This document shows positions 47,137 through 58,100 of a DNA stretch of 64,000 nt, piece by piece. Position 1 is the first letter of the stretch; each line of letters begins with the position of its first letter. This DNA comes from Cymbidium sinense. Lineage: Eukaryota; Streptophyta; Magnoliopsida; Asparagales; Orchidaceae. The position numbers and the translations under genes were made by a program. The notes below the pieces were generated by a model, which had not been told where the DNA came from, did not search any database, and was given only the letters and a program-made list of their open reading frames with translations. Location of the stretch: assembly GCA_021442155.1 (NCBI GenBank), contig CM038215.1, positions 275,888,413 through 275,952,412 of the forward strand, given 5' to 3'.

Positions 47137-48420
47137 TTAAAAGTGGAGCTCAAAGGTAATTAAGAGGAGTTGATTTTGCTTAAAATTAGTAATTCTAGAT
47201 ATTTGGTTAAGTCTATTAGGAGGAATCTTAGTTGAAGGAATAAAATAGCATTTTCCTTCATTAAGAAAAAGACCACTAACTTTACCAAAATCATTTAGAA
47301 GGTTCTTAATGGTTTTAACATGTTGAATGGAACCGTTGCTGAAGATAATGAAATCATCTGCAAAGCTAAGATGAGAAATAGGGAAACCTCCATGAGTTTT
47401 AAAAGACATATTAGGATTATTAGCGAAAAGATCATTAAGGCTCCTTGACAGGTATTCAATAGCGATGATAAAAAGAGAAGGTGATAGTGGGTCACCTTGC
47501 CTCAAACCATGGCTAGAAGGAAAGAAACCTATGGACTCACCATTCATGATAACCAAAAACCAGACATTCGTGATACATCTTTTTGTAATCCGAATAAAAC
47601 TATCAAAAAAACCATACAAATTTAGGATTTGAAAGAGAAAGTCCCATGAGAGATTATCAAAGGCTTTAGCAATGTCCAGTTTGAATAAGATGTTGCCTCC
47701 TCTAGAATTGATATCAATGTCATGAACCATTTCTTGAGCGAAGAATATTATCCGATATTGTGTTTAACAAAATCAGTTTGATTGGGAGATGATTTTAGGA
47801 AGCAAAGGCTAAGTATTTATTAATTTAGCAATGAGTTTTGAAAAAGGTGCAAAGACTAATCGGTCTAAATCGCCCCAAGATTCAGGATTGTTAATTTTGG
47901 GAATAAGGACAATAGAAGTGCTTGAAAAGTATTTGGGAATGGGATTGCCATCAAAGAAATCAATAACAACATTAGCTAAATCGGTTTTAATAAATGGCCA
48001 AAAGTGCTGAAAGAAGTGGGTCGTATAGCCATCAGGGCCAGCAACAGAGTCAGTGTTCATGTTCTTAAGAGTATTACTAATCTCCTCTTCGGAAGGACAC
48101 ATAGTGAGTAAATGATTATCCTCACTATTAATCATAGAAGGAATAAGATGGGTGTTTGATAAAGTATCTAGCAATGGTTTAGAATTTAATAAAGTTTGGA
48201 AATGATGAATGATAAAATCCTTAATATCATTATTATCGGTTATCCATTCACCATTAGAGTTCTTAATTTTCTTAATCGGGTTTAAGGCTTTCCGTTTATT
48301 ACAAATGGCATGAAATACACGGTGTTTTGTCACCATCAACAATATGTTTGCTTGCGGCTTTTGGCAATAGGTTTCTTCCATGTTTTGATAATTAAGCAAG
48401 TTATTCTTGGCAATGTTCAA
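47137..48420 (-). pseudogene. Reverse transcriptase of LINE copy D, catalytic motifs intact
   Basis: Two - strand frames cover the RT. 47809-48420 is the N-terminal part, with A-G-P-D-G-Y, the I-D-F-F-D-G-N segment and S-T-S-I-V-L-I-P-K. 47137-47730 carries motif A (F-K-L-D-I-A-K-A-F-D), the G-L-R-Q-G-D-P-L-S-P-S-L-F motif and the catalytic H-L-S-F-A-D-D-F-I-I-F box. A frameshift separates the frames between 47730 and 47810, and another truncates the C-terminal end near 47137. This is an L1-clade enzyme that copies its RNA at a nicked target. Confidence 0.9.
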
Positions 48421-48644
48421 CTCCTCAAGTTTCTTGGGATCATTGAGACAACATCTTCAAGAGAACAAACCTCTTGTTCCATAGCTTTAAGATTTGTGAA
48501 AAGATTTTAAAAATGTGTTTGTTCCACCATTTAAGATTTTGTTTAAGTCTTTTGAGCTTAAGCCAAAGAGAGTCATACCTTTAAATTATCCGGGAAAAAC
48601 AGGGCCATCCAATTAGTGATAGCGACATTGGTAAGTCACTATGT

Positions 48645-49408
48645 TGGGTCCACATGTTTTGAAATCGAAAGGAGGGAGTAGAGCGGGTTTGGGGGGGGAT
48701 TGAAGGAAATCAAGAGAGGAGCATGGTCGAGACAAAGTTCGCTCAAATGCTCAACAATGGTAGAAGATCATTGATTGATCCAAAGAGAATTAAAAGGGCC
48801 CTATCGCCGCCAAAGCCTAAGTTGTATGCCACGTGAAGTTAGACCCCAGTGAAACCAATCGGTGCAATCAAGGGTCATATTTGAGAAGTCCTCCATGGAA
48901 TGAAGGTTAGGAGAACATCCTCCCCTTCTTTGACTAGCTATGATAGTATTGAAATCACCTCCATCCAACCGGGGAATGGTTAACCGAGGAGAAGGTGCGT
49001 AAGTGATTCCAAAGGATGTTCCTACCACTCTATTACAAGAGGCATAGATAAAAGAGCCAAAACCGATAAGTCACCTAAGGAGATTTTGACATTAACCAAT
49101 TGGTCAAGATTATCAATGATGGAAATGGTGATGGAGTTGTGCCAAAAGCACCAAATTTTATTATTAAGATTGAAGAAGAAATTATGAAAACCAAGGGATC
49201 TAGCGACAAAAGCAATCTTAGAAGAATTAATGAAAGGTTCAATAAGAACAAGTAACTTGATATTATGAACACGATAAAGACTCCTAACACGATTGCGGAT
49301 AGGAAGAGACCAACAACCCCGGATATTCCAAATAAGAAAATTAATCATAAGGGGACAACCAAAAGGGAAAAGTAAAAAAGGAAAGAGAGGAGAGAAATGA
49401 TGGCACAT
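48645..49408 (-). pseudogene. Endonuclease domain of LINE copy D
   Basis: The frame 49022-49408 (-) starts I-N-F-L-I-W-N-I-R-G (the conserved W-N-x-R-G start) and reaches L-L-V-L-I-E-P-F (catalytic Glu). The frame 48801-49028 (-) continues with L-D-G-G-D-F-N-T-I-I (G-D-F-N motif) and M-E-D-F-S-N-M-T-L-D-C. The last part (T-W and S-D-H regions) lies in a third frame down to about 48645. The initiating Met of ORF2 is likely at or near 49350, at M-I-N-F-L-I-W-N. Confidence 0.87.
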
Positions 49409-49439
49409 TACTTATGTGGGGTGGAAGAAGAGCAGTGAT

Positions 49440-50700
49440 TCTAGAGAGGTTATTATTAGAAAATTTTGCTTTGAAGGGTTTTATTTTAACAATTTGAAAG
49501 GGTCTCTCGAATACAAATTATCTCCATCGAAGAGATTGATTTATGGGTTCGAATAATAGAAGAATCTATCAATGATTTAGAAGAGGATTTCACCTTCTTC
49601 CTTGTCGGATAGATTATGAGAAAGGGATCAATTGATATCACTCACGAAGGGAAATAGATGTGGAAGTTGTGGCACCATTCGTAATACAAATATCTTTCTC
49701 AATATGTTCTGAAACCATAGAGTCATTATTGATTTGGTCCATTATATGATTCCCATTCAAATTGTTTAATTGGGTGTCCAATATGAGGCTACCATTCAGA
49801 TTTTCGGATTTAAATGAAGCAAAGAGCTATCATGGGAAACCGATTATTACAAGTAGGGGTGAAGTTAGGTAAATTGCCATTGGTAACATCACACCCCTCA
49901 TTGGTTGTTTTAGTACAAAGGTCAGATTGTTTGCCACTAGATAGATCAGTAGGAGGTGTAGGTAGCAGAGGTTCTTTTTGAGTATCTTTAGGCACATATG
50001 CTAGAGTATTGGTTTTCCCAGTTCCATTAATGGTAGTCATATTTTGTGGTAATTTTTTCCTGAGATTAGGATGAAGCACAAAGCAATCTGAGTGATCGTG
50101 TCCGTGAATCTTGCAGTGAGTGCAGAAAATAGGAAAATTTTTGAATTTGACTTTTTGACTATATCCAAATTTTTGCCAATCAAACCTCTTTGGGATATTT
50201 CTTTGTGATGTCTATCTCAACGAGAATACGAGCGACAGATGGCCTAGATCTATTGGCCATTGCTTGATCTATTTGGAGAGGTCTACCAAAAAGGCTGCCA
50301 ACAATAAACAAAACTTGATGAGTGACATAATGTATTTGCAAGTTAGGAAAAGCAAGCCAAAGAGGGACAATGGGAGATTCTTCTTTGACATCAAATAGGG
50401 GCGACCATTTCAGTAACCGCATTTGACAATTATGCACAAAATAAGAATGACGAGAGAAAACCCGTAAGTAATCTAAATCATTGGAAAGTTGAATAAGAAT
50501 GTGACGGGGATCGATCAGCCCGATAGAGAAAGAACCCGTTAATTTTAAACTATGAAAGAAGGTGCGAATGTTAACAAGAGTTGGGCGTCAAAAGGAGAAT
50601 TTACCCACCAAAGCAAACTCGAAGGGCTTAGCAAGTTTCTCAACATCTCAACACATGCAATCCATGATAAGAAGTCAAAATGAGATTTAAGCATTCGAGC
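49440..50700 (-). pseudogene. ORF1 of LINE copy D (DUF4283-like, zinc knuckle)
   Basis: On the - strand a DUF4283-like region reads L-I-D-P-R-H-I-L-I-Q-L, Y-F-V-H-N-C, K-W-S-P-L-F-D, I-V-P-L-W-L-A-F-P-N-L, G-R-P-L-Q-I-D and A-R-I-L-V-E-I-D (50180-50530). A frameshift follows, then the zinc knuckle C-T-H-C-K-I-H-G-H-D-H-S-D-C (near 50085-50130; C-x2-C-x4-H-x4-C complete) and F-V-L-H-P-N-L-R-K-K. A polar C-terminal part runs to about 49440. In plant L1-type LINEs this protein binds element RNA. Confidence 0.85.
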
Positions 50701-51016
50701 TAGGGATCTTACCGATAAAGCATCTTTGAATGATTTAACAACGATTTAACAGTGCAATCGAATCCGAAAACCAGCAGAGTCGAGCAAAGTCATGGGTCGT
50801 CGAGAGGCGGCAGCGGATTCAGACCGAGCCTCGCCATTGCTCTAATCCAAGGACGTCACACATCTGGAGGAGCAACATGCTTCAGTGAGAGAAGCGCGCA
50901 GAGAAGTGGCCAAATACCCGAGAACGGCCAATCCACCGAGGGGAATGCAAAGTCATCAAGATTGCCAGAGAAGGAGCCGGTTGAAGGGGAGGGTTTAGGG
51001 TTGTGTCTCTAAGCTT
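50701..51016 (-). promoter_or_regulatory. 5' leader of LINE copy D
   Basis: About 300 bp upstream of ORF1, richer in G/C than the rest of the element. In copies C and E this region is missing. Plant L1-type elements carry internal promoters in the 5' leader, so this is the expected place, but no promoter motif is identified. The first bases (acaaccctaaaccctcc on -) themselves contain a telobox-like word. The + strand frame 50752-51012 is a shadow. Confidence 0.5.
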
Positions 51017-51190
51017 GGGTTTATGGTTTAGGGTTTAAGGTTTATGGTTTATGGTTTTAGGGTTTAGGGTCTTGGGTTTAGGATTTAGAGTTTAGGGTTT
51101 ATGGTTTGTCGGGTTTAGAGTTTAGGGTTTAGGTTTTAGGTTTAGGGTTTTTCATTTTAGTTTAGGGTTTAGGGTTTAAGGTTATTTTTT
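51017..51190. repeat. Telomere-like array block
   Basis: TTTAGGG/TTTATGG-like repeats between the LINE and the GRP copy, starting with the 17-bp repeat also found at 42395. It is matched by 58101-58329. Confidence 0.9.
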
Positions 51191-51589
51191 AAATAGAGAA
51201 CAAACTCATATTCAACATTTCTTCTTTTCGATTTAACCAACCAAGTAGCTCATCAAGATTTCTTAAATAGAAGCGATGATATAAATAAAAGAAGGGCATT
51301 CATAGGTAACTATAACTATCTCTATTATAAAGACACAGTTCCATAAGCAACAGATCGGAGCAGCCGATCATCAATTTCTTTAGTTTCCATCAGAACCACC
51401 ACAACCTCTCGAGTAGCAGGATCTGCCATCATATCCCTGATCAATCCCTCCATGACCAGTGTTTTTTTCCATAATCCTTCCATGACCTCCAGCACCTCCA
51501 GATCCCCCCACCATTGTTCGCCACCTCGCCTTCTCCTCCATTAGATCTAGATTGAGTTTGATGCTAATGTTCTATAGGTTCTTCCCATT
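51191..51589 (-). pseudogene. GRP exon-2 pseudogene, copy 10
   Basis: The exon start is N-G-K-N-L-stop-N-I-S-I; part of the L-D-G-R segment is lost. A frameshift follows and the tail is shortened. The acceptor is destroyed (CTAAT before AATGGG), a change shared with copy 13. The 3' UTR module carries the variant gatttaacca, also shared only with copy 13. Confidence 0.82.
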
Positions 51590-53709
51590 ATTAGGGTTTA
51601 GGTTTAGGTTTATTAGGTTTTAGGGTTTAGGTTTATTTTTATATTAATTTAGTATCTTTAGGTTTATGTTTAGGGTTTAGGATTTAAGGTTTAGTGTTAG
51701 GGTTTAGGGCTTTGGGTTTAGGGTTTAGGGTTTAGGGTTTTAGGGTTTAAGGTTTAGTGTTAGGATTTAAGGATTAGGGTTTAGGGTTTAAGGTTTAGGG
51801 TTTAGTGTTTAGGCTTTATTGGTTAGGGTGTTTAAGGTTTAGGGTTTAGGGTTTAGAGTTTGCTTAGGGTTTAGGGTTTATTTAGGGTTTAGGGTTTAGA
51901 TTGGTTTTTTTAGGGTTTAGGGTTTAGGGTTTGGGTTTTAGGGTTTATGGTTTAGAATTTAGGGTTTTAAGTTTAGGATTTTTATTTATTTATTTATAAA
52001 TTTTTTTAAATTAAGTGAACTAGTAGGTTTAGGTTTCTTTAGTTTATAAAGCTCATTTTTTCTTTATTTTAGTTTAGTTTATTTTTTATTTATATTTAGG
52101 TTAAATTTTATTTTTATTTAGTATAGTTATTTATTTTAGGTCTTTTTATTTTAGTTTAGATTTTTTACTCAGTTTATTTTTTTAGGTCTAGGTTTAGGTT
52201 TATTTCATAGTTCAATTATATTTTTATTTTATTTTTTTGGTTTAGGATTTATTTTTATTTTTAGGTTTAGGTTTAGGTTTTTAATTTATTTTTTTATGTT
52301 AAGGTTTTTGGTTTTTATTTTAAGTTTATTTCTAGTTTTTATTTTTTACTTTAGGTTTAGGTTTATTTTTAGTTTATTTTATTTTATTGAATTTAGGTTT
52401 AGGTTTATGTTTCGTTTATTTTAGATTTAGGTTTTATTTATTTTAGTTTAGTTTATTTTAATTTTGGTTTAGGTTTATTTTATTTTTATTTTAGGTTTAT
52501 GCTTATTTTTTGTTTAGGGTTTAGGTTTTATTTTTTATTTGATTTTAGGTTTTATTTTAAGGTTTATTTTTTATATTTAGTTTTATATTTAGTTTTTATT
52601 TTATTTTATTTTAGGTTTTTTTTTTATTATATGTTTAGTTTTATTTTATTAGAGTTTTTTATTCTTTGGTTTATTTTATTTTTTAGTATATTTTAGGTTT
52701 TTATTTATTTTATTTGATTTTATTTTTAATAGTTTATCTTATTTTATTTTTTTGTTTAGTTTTAAGTTTTAGTTTAAGTTTTTATTTTATTTTATTTTTA
52801 TACTTTATTTAGGTTTAGGGTTTAGGGTTTATTTTATTTTTAGGTTTTATTTAGTTTAGGTTTAGGTTTTCAAGCTTTTAGAGTTTATGGTTAATTGAGG
52901 GTTTATTGTTTATGGTTTAGGGATTTGGGTTTAGGGTTTTGGGTTTAGGGTTGTATGTTTTAGGATTTAGGGTTCAGGGTTTTTAAGGTTTAGGATTTAG
53001 GGTTTAGGGTTTAGGGTTTCAGTTTTTCTTTTATTTTTTGGTTTAGGTTTTAGTTTTTTATTTTAGGTTTTATTCTTTAGTTTAGATTTAAATTTAGGTT
53101 TTGTTTATTTTTAGTTTAATTTATTTTATTTAGTTTAGGTTTAGGTTTAGGTTTAGTTTATTTTAGGTTTAGGTTTATGTTTTATTTATTTATGTTAAAG
53201 TTTAGGTTTATTTTATTTTTATTTTAGGTTTAAGTCTTTTTTATTTTAGGGTTTAGGTTTTATTTTTTATTTATTTTTAGGTTTTAGATTAACATTTATT
53301 TTTTAAGTTTAGTTTTTTATTTAGTTTTTATTTTATTTTATTTTAGGTTTATTTTATTTTCATTTTATTTTTAGTTTTTATTTTATTTATGTTTTTTATT
53401 CTTAGGTTTATTTTATTTTTTTAGTTTATTTTAAGTTTTTATTTATTTTATTTTAGTTTATTTTTATTAGTTTATGTTATTTTATATTTAGGTTTAGGTT
53501 TAGGTTTTAGTTAAGGTTATCATTTTATTTTAATTTACTTTATTTTATTTAGGTTTAGTGTTTAGGGTTTCGAGTTTAGGGTTTGGGGTTAATGGTTTAG
53601 GGTTTAGGGTTATAGGTTTTAGGATTTAGGGTTTATGGTTTAAGATTTAGGATTTTAGGGTTTAGGGTTTCGGGTTTAGGGTTTTTTTTAGGATAGGGTT
53701 TAAGGTTTA
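51590..53709. repeat. Array block with two T-rich segments
   Basis: TTTAGGG-like repeats run to about 51975. A T-rich block runs from aaattaagtgaactag near 52009 to about 52870, TTTAGGG-like to 53030, then a second T-rich segment to 53550 and TTTAGGG-like repeats to the RTE insertion. The second T-rich segment lacks the AAATTAAGTAAA opening motif. Confidence 0.9.
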
Positions 53710-54807
53710 AGGTTTGATGTAGAAAGCATAGAGAAAGTAAGGTGGATCTACATATGATATTTATTGATTTAGAGAAAGCTTATGATAAAGTTTCAAGGGA
53801 TGTTCTTTGGAGGGATCTAGAACTGAAAGGAGTTAATATTGGTTATATTCAAGTCATTAAGGATATGTATACTAGAGTTGTTACTTGTGTCCAAACACTA
53901 GGAGGATTGACAAAATATTTTCCTATTTCCGTTGGATTACATCAAGGATCAACTTTAAGCCTTTATCTTTTTACTTTAGTTATGGATGTTCTTACTAAGC
54001 ATTTATAAGAAGATGTACCTTGGTGTATGCTTTTTGCTGATGACATTCTTCTTGTTGATAAGACTAGACAGGAGTCCAACAAAAACTTGAATTATGGAGG
54101 TCAACTCTAGAGTCTAAAGCTTTTCATTTAACTAGATCTAAAACTAAATGTATGGAGTGTAATTTTAGTTGTAGAAGTTCTAGTGATAGTATTGTGACAT
54201 TAGGAGAACAAGCCATTAATAAGAGTGAGCGTTTCAGATATTTAGGCTCTATTGTTCAAAATGATGGTGAAATAGAGGGAGATGTTATTAGTAGAATTCA
54301 AGTTGGATGGTTGAAGTGGAGGAATGCATCTGGCCTATTATTTGATAAACTCCACTTAAACTTAAGGGAAAATTTTATAAGATGGTGGTAAGACCGCAAT
54401 GACTTATGGTGTAATGTTGGAAAAGAGAAGCATAAGACTAAGTTAAGTACCGAGAATGCTTAGGTGGATGGAGCTTTACTCTTAGAGATAGAATGCAAAA
54501 TGAGTATATTTAGGAAAAGTTGGAGTAGCTCAGTGGTAGATAAGATTAGAGAGTCTTAGATGGTTTATAAAGCGTCGGTCGTCCATGACCGATTAGAGTA
54601 GATGCATTAGATTTGCCTTATGTTAAGAAAGGAAGAGGTAGACCTAAAAAGACTTGGTTAAGATGTATAAAAAATGATCATAGTATACTTGATTTAAATG
54701 AGAATTTGACACATAATAAGACACAATGAAGACGAAGGATTCTTGTAGCCGACCCCACCTAGTGGGATTAAGGCTTGTTGTTGTTGTTTTTGTTGTTATT
54801 GTTGTTG
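53710..54807 (+). mobile_element. RTE-type LINE, 5' truncated
   Basis: The + strand carries the C-terminal part of the RT of the plant RTE (BovB-like) clade, followed by the clade's 3' end, gccgaccccacctagtggg, and a (TTG)n-type tail (about 54776-54807). Both flanks begin tagggtttaaggttta (53694-53709 and 54808-54823), a plausible 16-bp target-site duplication within the telomere-like array. It is the only mobile element on the + strand. Confidence 0.9.
53725..54730 (+). pseudogene. RTE reverse transcriptase, C-terminal part, broken
   Basis: 53742-54008 reads D-L-H-M-I-F-I-D-L-E-K-A-Y-D-K-V (motif A), then G-L-H-Q-G-S-T-L-S-L-Y-L-F and, after a TAA replacing a Gln codon, W-C-M-L-F-A-D-D-I-L-L (catalytic F-A-D-D near 54032). 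A frameshift follows. 54152-54391 continues with M-E-C-N-F, E-R-F-R-Y-L-G-S-I-V and G-W-L-K-W-R-N-A-S-G. Later frames keep R-G-R-P-K-K-T-W and the V-A-D-P-T end. Catalytic residues survive but the frame is broken several times and the N-terminus is missing. Confidence 0.88.
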
Positions 54808-54929
54808 TAGGGTTTAAGGTTTAGGGGTTTTAGAGTTTAGGGTTTAGAATTTAGTGTTTAGGGTTTAAGGTTTAGGTTTTAGATTTAGGGTTTATGTTTT
54901 AGTTTATGGTTTAAGGTTTATGATATATT
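54808..54929. repeat. Telomere-like array block
   Basis: Degenerate TTTAGGG repeats between the RTE tail and the GRP 3' UTR module. Confidence 0.9.
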
Positions 54930-55379
54930 TTTTAACAGAGAACAAATTCAGATTCAACATTTCTTCTTTTTGATTTCATCAAGAAAGTAGCACACTAAGT
55001 TTTGTAAAAGAAAAGCGACAATATAGATAAAAAATGAGCAAGCATAGAGCAAATGGAAAACCCTAGATAACTAGAACCGTCCCCACTATAAAGAAATAGT
55101 TCCATAAGTAGTGGATCGGATCGTCCATTCTTTAGATTCTCTAGTTTTCACCCTTATCTAGCGTGGGATCCGCCATCATATCCCTGATCTCTCCTACAGC
55201 CACGACCACTATAACCTCCATTGCTCGACCTGCCTCCATAACCGCCACCTCCATATCCACTAGAAACTCCAGATTCCCACCACCACTGTGATAACCATTG
55301 CCTCTGCCTTAGCCTCCATGACCAGATCTAGATTGACCTGGTTGACAGTGATGTTCATGCCATCAAGGTTCTTCCCATT
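54930..55379 (-). pseudogene. GRP exon-2 pseudogene, copy 11
   Basis: The - strand reads N-G-K-N-L-D-G-M-N-I-T-V-N-Q, then loses one base in the Q-A-Q-S segment. The GAA to TAA change of copies 3 and 8 is present in the old frame. The Gly-rich tail and full 3' UTR module (gagaacaaattcagattc end) are recognisable. An acceptor-like TTAAG is kept. Confidence 0.85.
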
Positions 55380-56627
55380 CTTAATGTTTAGGTTTAGGTT
55401 TTGGTTTATTAGCTTTTAAAGTTTAGCTTTATTTTTTTATTACTTTAAGTTTAAGTTTAAGGTTGAAGGTATAGGGATTAGGGTTTAGGGTTTAGGGTTT
55501 AATGTTTTAGGTTTAGGGTTTTAGGGTTTAAGGTTTTAGGGTTTAAGGTTTTAGTGTTTAGGTTTAGGTTGGTTTAGGTTTAGGTTTAGGTTTTAGGTTT
55601 ATTATTTCATTAGGGTTTAGGTTAGCTTAGGGTTTTAGTTTAGGGTTTAAGGTAGATTTAGTGTTTAGAATTTAGATTTAGGCTTAGGGTTTGATTTTAT
55701 AGGGTTTTAGATTTAGGGTTTAGGTTGTTTATAGTTTAGGGTTTAAGTTTAGGTTTAGGGTTTAGGTTTAAAGTTTAGTTTATTTTAGTGTTTAGTTTAG
55801 GGTTTATAGTTGTATAGTTTAGTTTAGGGTTTAGGGTTTGATTGTAGGTTTAGGTTTAAATTTCATATTTAGTTTTAAACTTTAGGTTTAGTGTTTATGG
55901 TATAGGGCTAATTTAAGGTTTAGGGTTTAAAGTTTAGGTTAGTTTAGGCTTTAGAGTTTAGGATTTAGGATTAGGGTTTAGTGTTGAGGGTTAGTTTAAG
56001 GTTTATGATTTAGGGTTTATGCTTTAGGCTTTAGGGGTTAGGTTTTTGGTTTAGGGTTTAGTGTTTACGGTTTAAGGTTTATGGTTTTTTAGGATTTAGG
56101 GTTTAGATTTTAGGGTTGCAAGTTCGGTGTTGAGGGTTTAGGGTTGTAGGTTTATAGTTTAGAGTTTAGGGTTTAGGTTTTCATGTTTAGGATTTAGGGT
56201 TGTAAGATTTAGGGTTTAGGGTTTAGGTTTTATGGTTTGAAGGTTTAGGGTTTAGGGTTTACGATTTAAGGTTTTAGGGTTTAGGGTATAGGGTTTAGGG
56301 TTTAGGTTTTAGGTTTAGGGTTTGGGGTTTAGGGATTAAGGTTGTAGGGTTTAGGGTTTAGGGTTTAGGGTTTAGGGTTTTTAGGGTTTAGGGTTTAGTT
56401 TAGAGTTTTGGGTTTACGGTTTAAGGTTTTATGGTTTAGGGGTTTTAAGTTTTGGGTATAGGGTTTAGGGTTTAAGTTAGTTTAGGGTTTAGTGTTTAGG
56501 TTAGTTTATGGTTTTGGGTTTAGAGATTAGGGTTTTGGGTTTAGGGTTTTAAGGTTTTTAGGATTTCTAGGGTTTAAGGTTTATGGTTTAGGTTTCAATT
56601 TGGGGTTTAGGGTTTAAGGTTTAAGGT
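55380..56627. repeat. Long telomere-like block without T-rich segment
   Basis: About 1.25 kb of degenerate TTTAGGG repeats, with variants such as TTTAGGT, TTTATGG, TTTAAGG and GTTTTAGGG. It is the longest such block not interrupted by T-rich sequence or a GC island. Perfect runs rarely exceed five units. Confidence 0.92.
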
Positions 56628-56975
56628 TTTTTTTAAAAGAGAACAAATTCATATTCAACATTTCTTCTTTTCGATTTCATCAATCATATCAAGTTCTAAG
56701 ATGATGGCATAGATAAAAAATGAGCACGCATAGAGCAAATCAAAAACCTCGGATAACTAGAACCGTCTATACTGGAAAGACACAATTCCTTAAGCGATAG
56801 ATTGGATCAACCATTCTTTAGTGACTCTAGTTCCCATCAGAACCACCCTTGCCTCTCAAGTAGCAGGATCCTCCATCATATCCCCAATATATCCCTCCAC
56901 AACCACCACAGTTGTAACCTCCATCGCTCCTCCCACCTCCGAAGCCACCACGTCCATATCCACCAGCACCTCCAA
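56628..56975 (-). pseudogene. GRP exon-2 pseudogene, copy 12 (5' truncated)
   Basis: The exon is cut near 56975 and joined to TTTAGGG-like repeats, as in copy 9. The remaining - strand frame is open: G-G-A-G-G-Y-G-R-G-G-F-G-G-G-R-S-D-G-G-Y, then G-Y-D-G-G-S-C-Y-L-R-G and G-G-S-D-G-N-stop (TGG to TAG at the final Trp, as in copy 4). The 3' UTR module is largely kept, with a small gap near gatgatggcatag. Confidence 0.83.
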
Positions 56976-58083
56976 TAGGGTTAGGGTTTAGGGTTTAGGG
57001 TTTACGGTGAGGGTTTAGGCTTTAGGCTTTAGTGTTTAGGGTTTAGTGTTTAGGATTTAGGGTATAGGGTTTTCAAGGTTTAGGGTTTGGGGTTTAGGGA
57101 TAACTTATGATTTAGGGTTAGTTTAGGTTTTAGGGTTTATTGTTTTAGGGTTTAGGGTTTAGGGTTTAATGTTTAGTGTTTAGGGTTTAGAGTTTCTATT
57201 CAAGGTTTAGAGTTTAGGGTTTAGGGTTTAGGGTTTTAGGGCTTGGGGTTGTTTAGGGTTTATGGTTTAGGGTTTAAGGTTTAGGGTTTAGGGTTTAGGG
57301 TTTTTAGGGTTTAGGGTTTAGGGTTTAGGGTTTAAGGTTTTTTTATTAATTTTGTTAAATTTTTATCTAAATTAAGTAAATGAGTAGGTTTATGTTTATT
57401 TTGTTTATTTTATTTATTTTAGTTTATTTTAATTTATTTATTTATATTTAGGTTCATTTTTATTTTTATCTAGTTTTGTTTATTTAATTTAGGTTTATTT
57501 AATTTAGTTCAGGTTTATTATTATTTTTTTATTTTTAAGGTTTAAGTTTAAGTTTATGTTTATTTTTTAGTTCAGTTTGATTTTTATTTTATTATTTAGG
57601 TTTATGTTTTATTTTTTATTTTTAAGTTTAGATTAGGTTTTTATTTTATTTTTTTAGGTTTAGGTTTTATATTTTTATTTTAGCTTTAGGGTTTAGTTTA
57701 GGCTTAGGTTTAGGTTTAGGGTTTAGGTTTAGGTTTAGGTTTAGGGTTTATAGTTTAGGGTTTAGGTTAAGGTTTAGGGTTTAAGTTTAGGGTTTTGTTT
57801 AGGTTTAGGTTTAGGATTTTAGTTTAGGTTTAGGTTTAGGGTTTAGGGTTTAGGGTTTAGCGCTTTAGGGTTTAGGGTTTAGGTTTAGGGTTGCAGGTTT
57901 AGGGTTTGTGGTTTAGGAATTATGGTTTAAGATTTACGTTTTAGTGTTTAAGGTTTAAAATTTATAGTTTAGGATTTTTAGGGATTCGAGTTTAGGGTTT
58001 AGGGTTTCGGGTTTAGAGTTTTAGGTTTTAGGAGGGTTTAAGGTTTTAAGGTTTAGGGTTTAGGGTTTAGGTTTATGGTTTAG
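56976..58083. repeat. Telomere-like / T-rich / telomere-like array block
   Basis: TTTAGGG-like repeats run to about 57340, a T-rich block from aaattaagtaaatgag near 57363 to about 57700, then TTTAGGG-like repeats to the T run at 58084. It is collinear with 41386-42411, including shared words such as gataacttatgatttaggg / gatagcttatgatttaggg. Confidence 0.9.
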
Positions 58084-58100
58084 ATTTTTTTTTTGGGAAA
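58084..58100 (-). mobile_element. LINE remnant: poly(A) plus a few 3'-terminal bases
   Basis: The sequence attttttttttgggaaa matches the 3' end of LINE copy B (T run followed by gggaaaa at 7043-7057). It is flanked on both sides by gtttatggttta (58071-58082 and 58101-58112). It lies at the position equivalent to the LINE D insertion in the duplicated unit. Either an extreme 5' truncation at insertion or deletion of a LINE body could explain it. Confidence 0.6.

Larger units (their letters stand above)
42412..51016 (-). mobile_element. LINE copy D: full-length L1-type element, 8.6 kb
   Basis: This is the most complete member of the family. On the - strand: 5' leader (about 50700-51016), ORF1 (about 49440-50700), endonuclease, reverse transcriptase, zf-RVT, RNase H, a ~3.1-kb T/G-rich 3' region, and poly(A) (T run 42412-42420). 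It is flanked by a 17-bp direct repeat (42395-42411 and 51017-51033), a plausible target-site duplication although both copies are telomere-like. Several frameshifts break both ORFs, so it is not autonomous now. RT catalytic motifs are preserved, which makes it younger than copies B, C and E. Confidence 0.9.
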
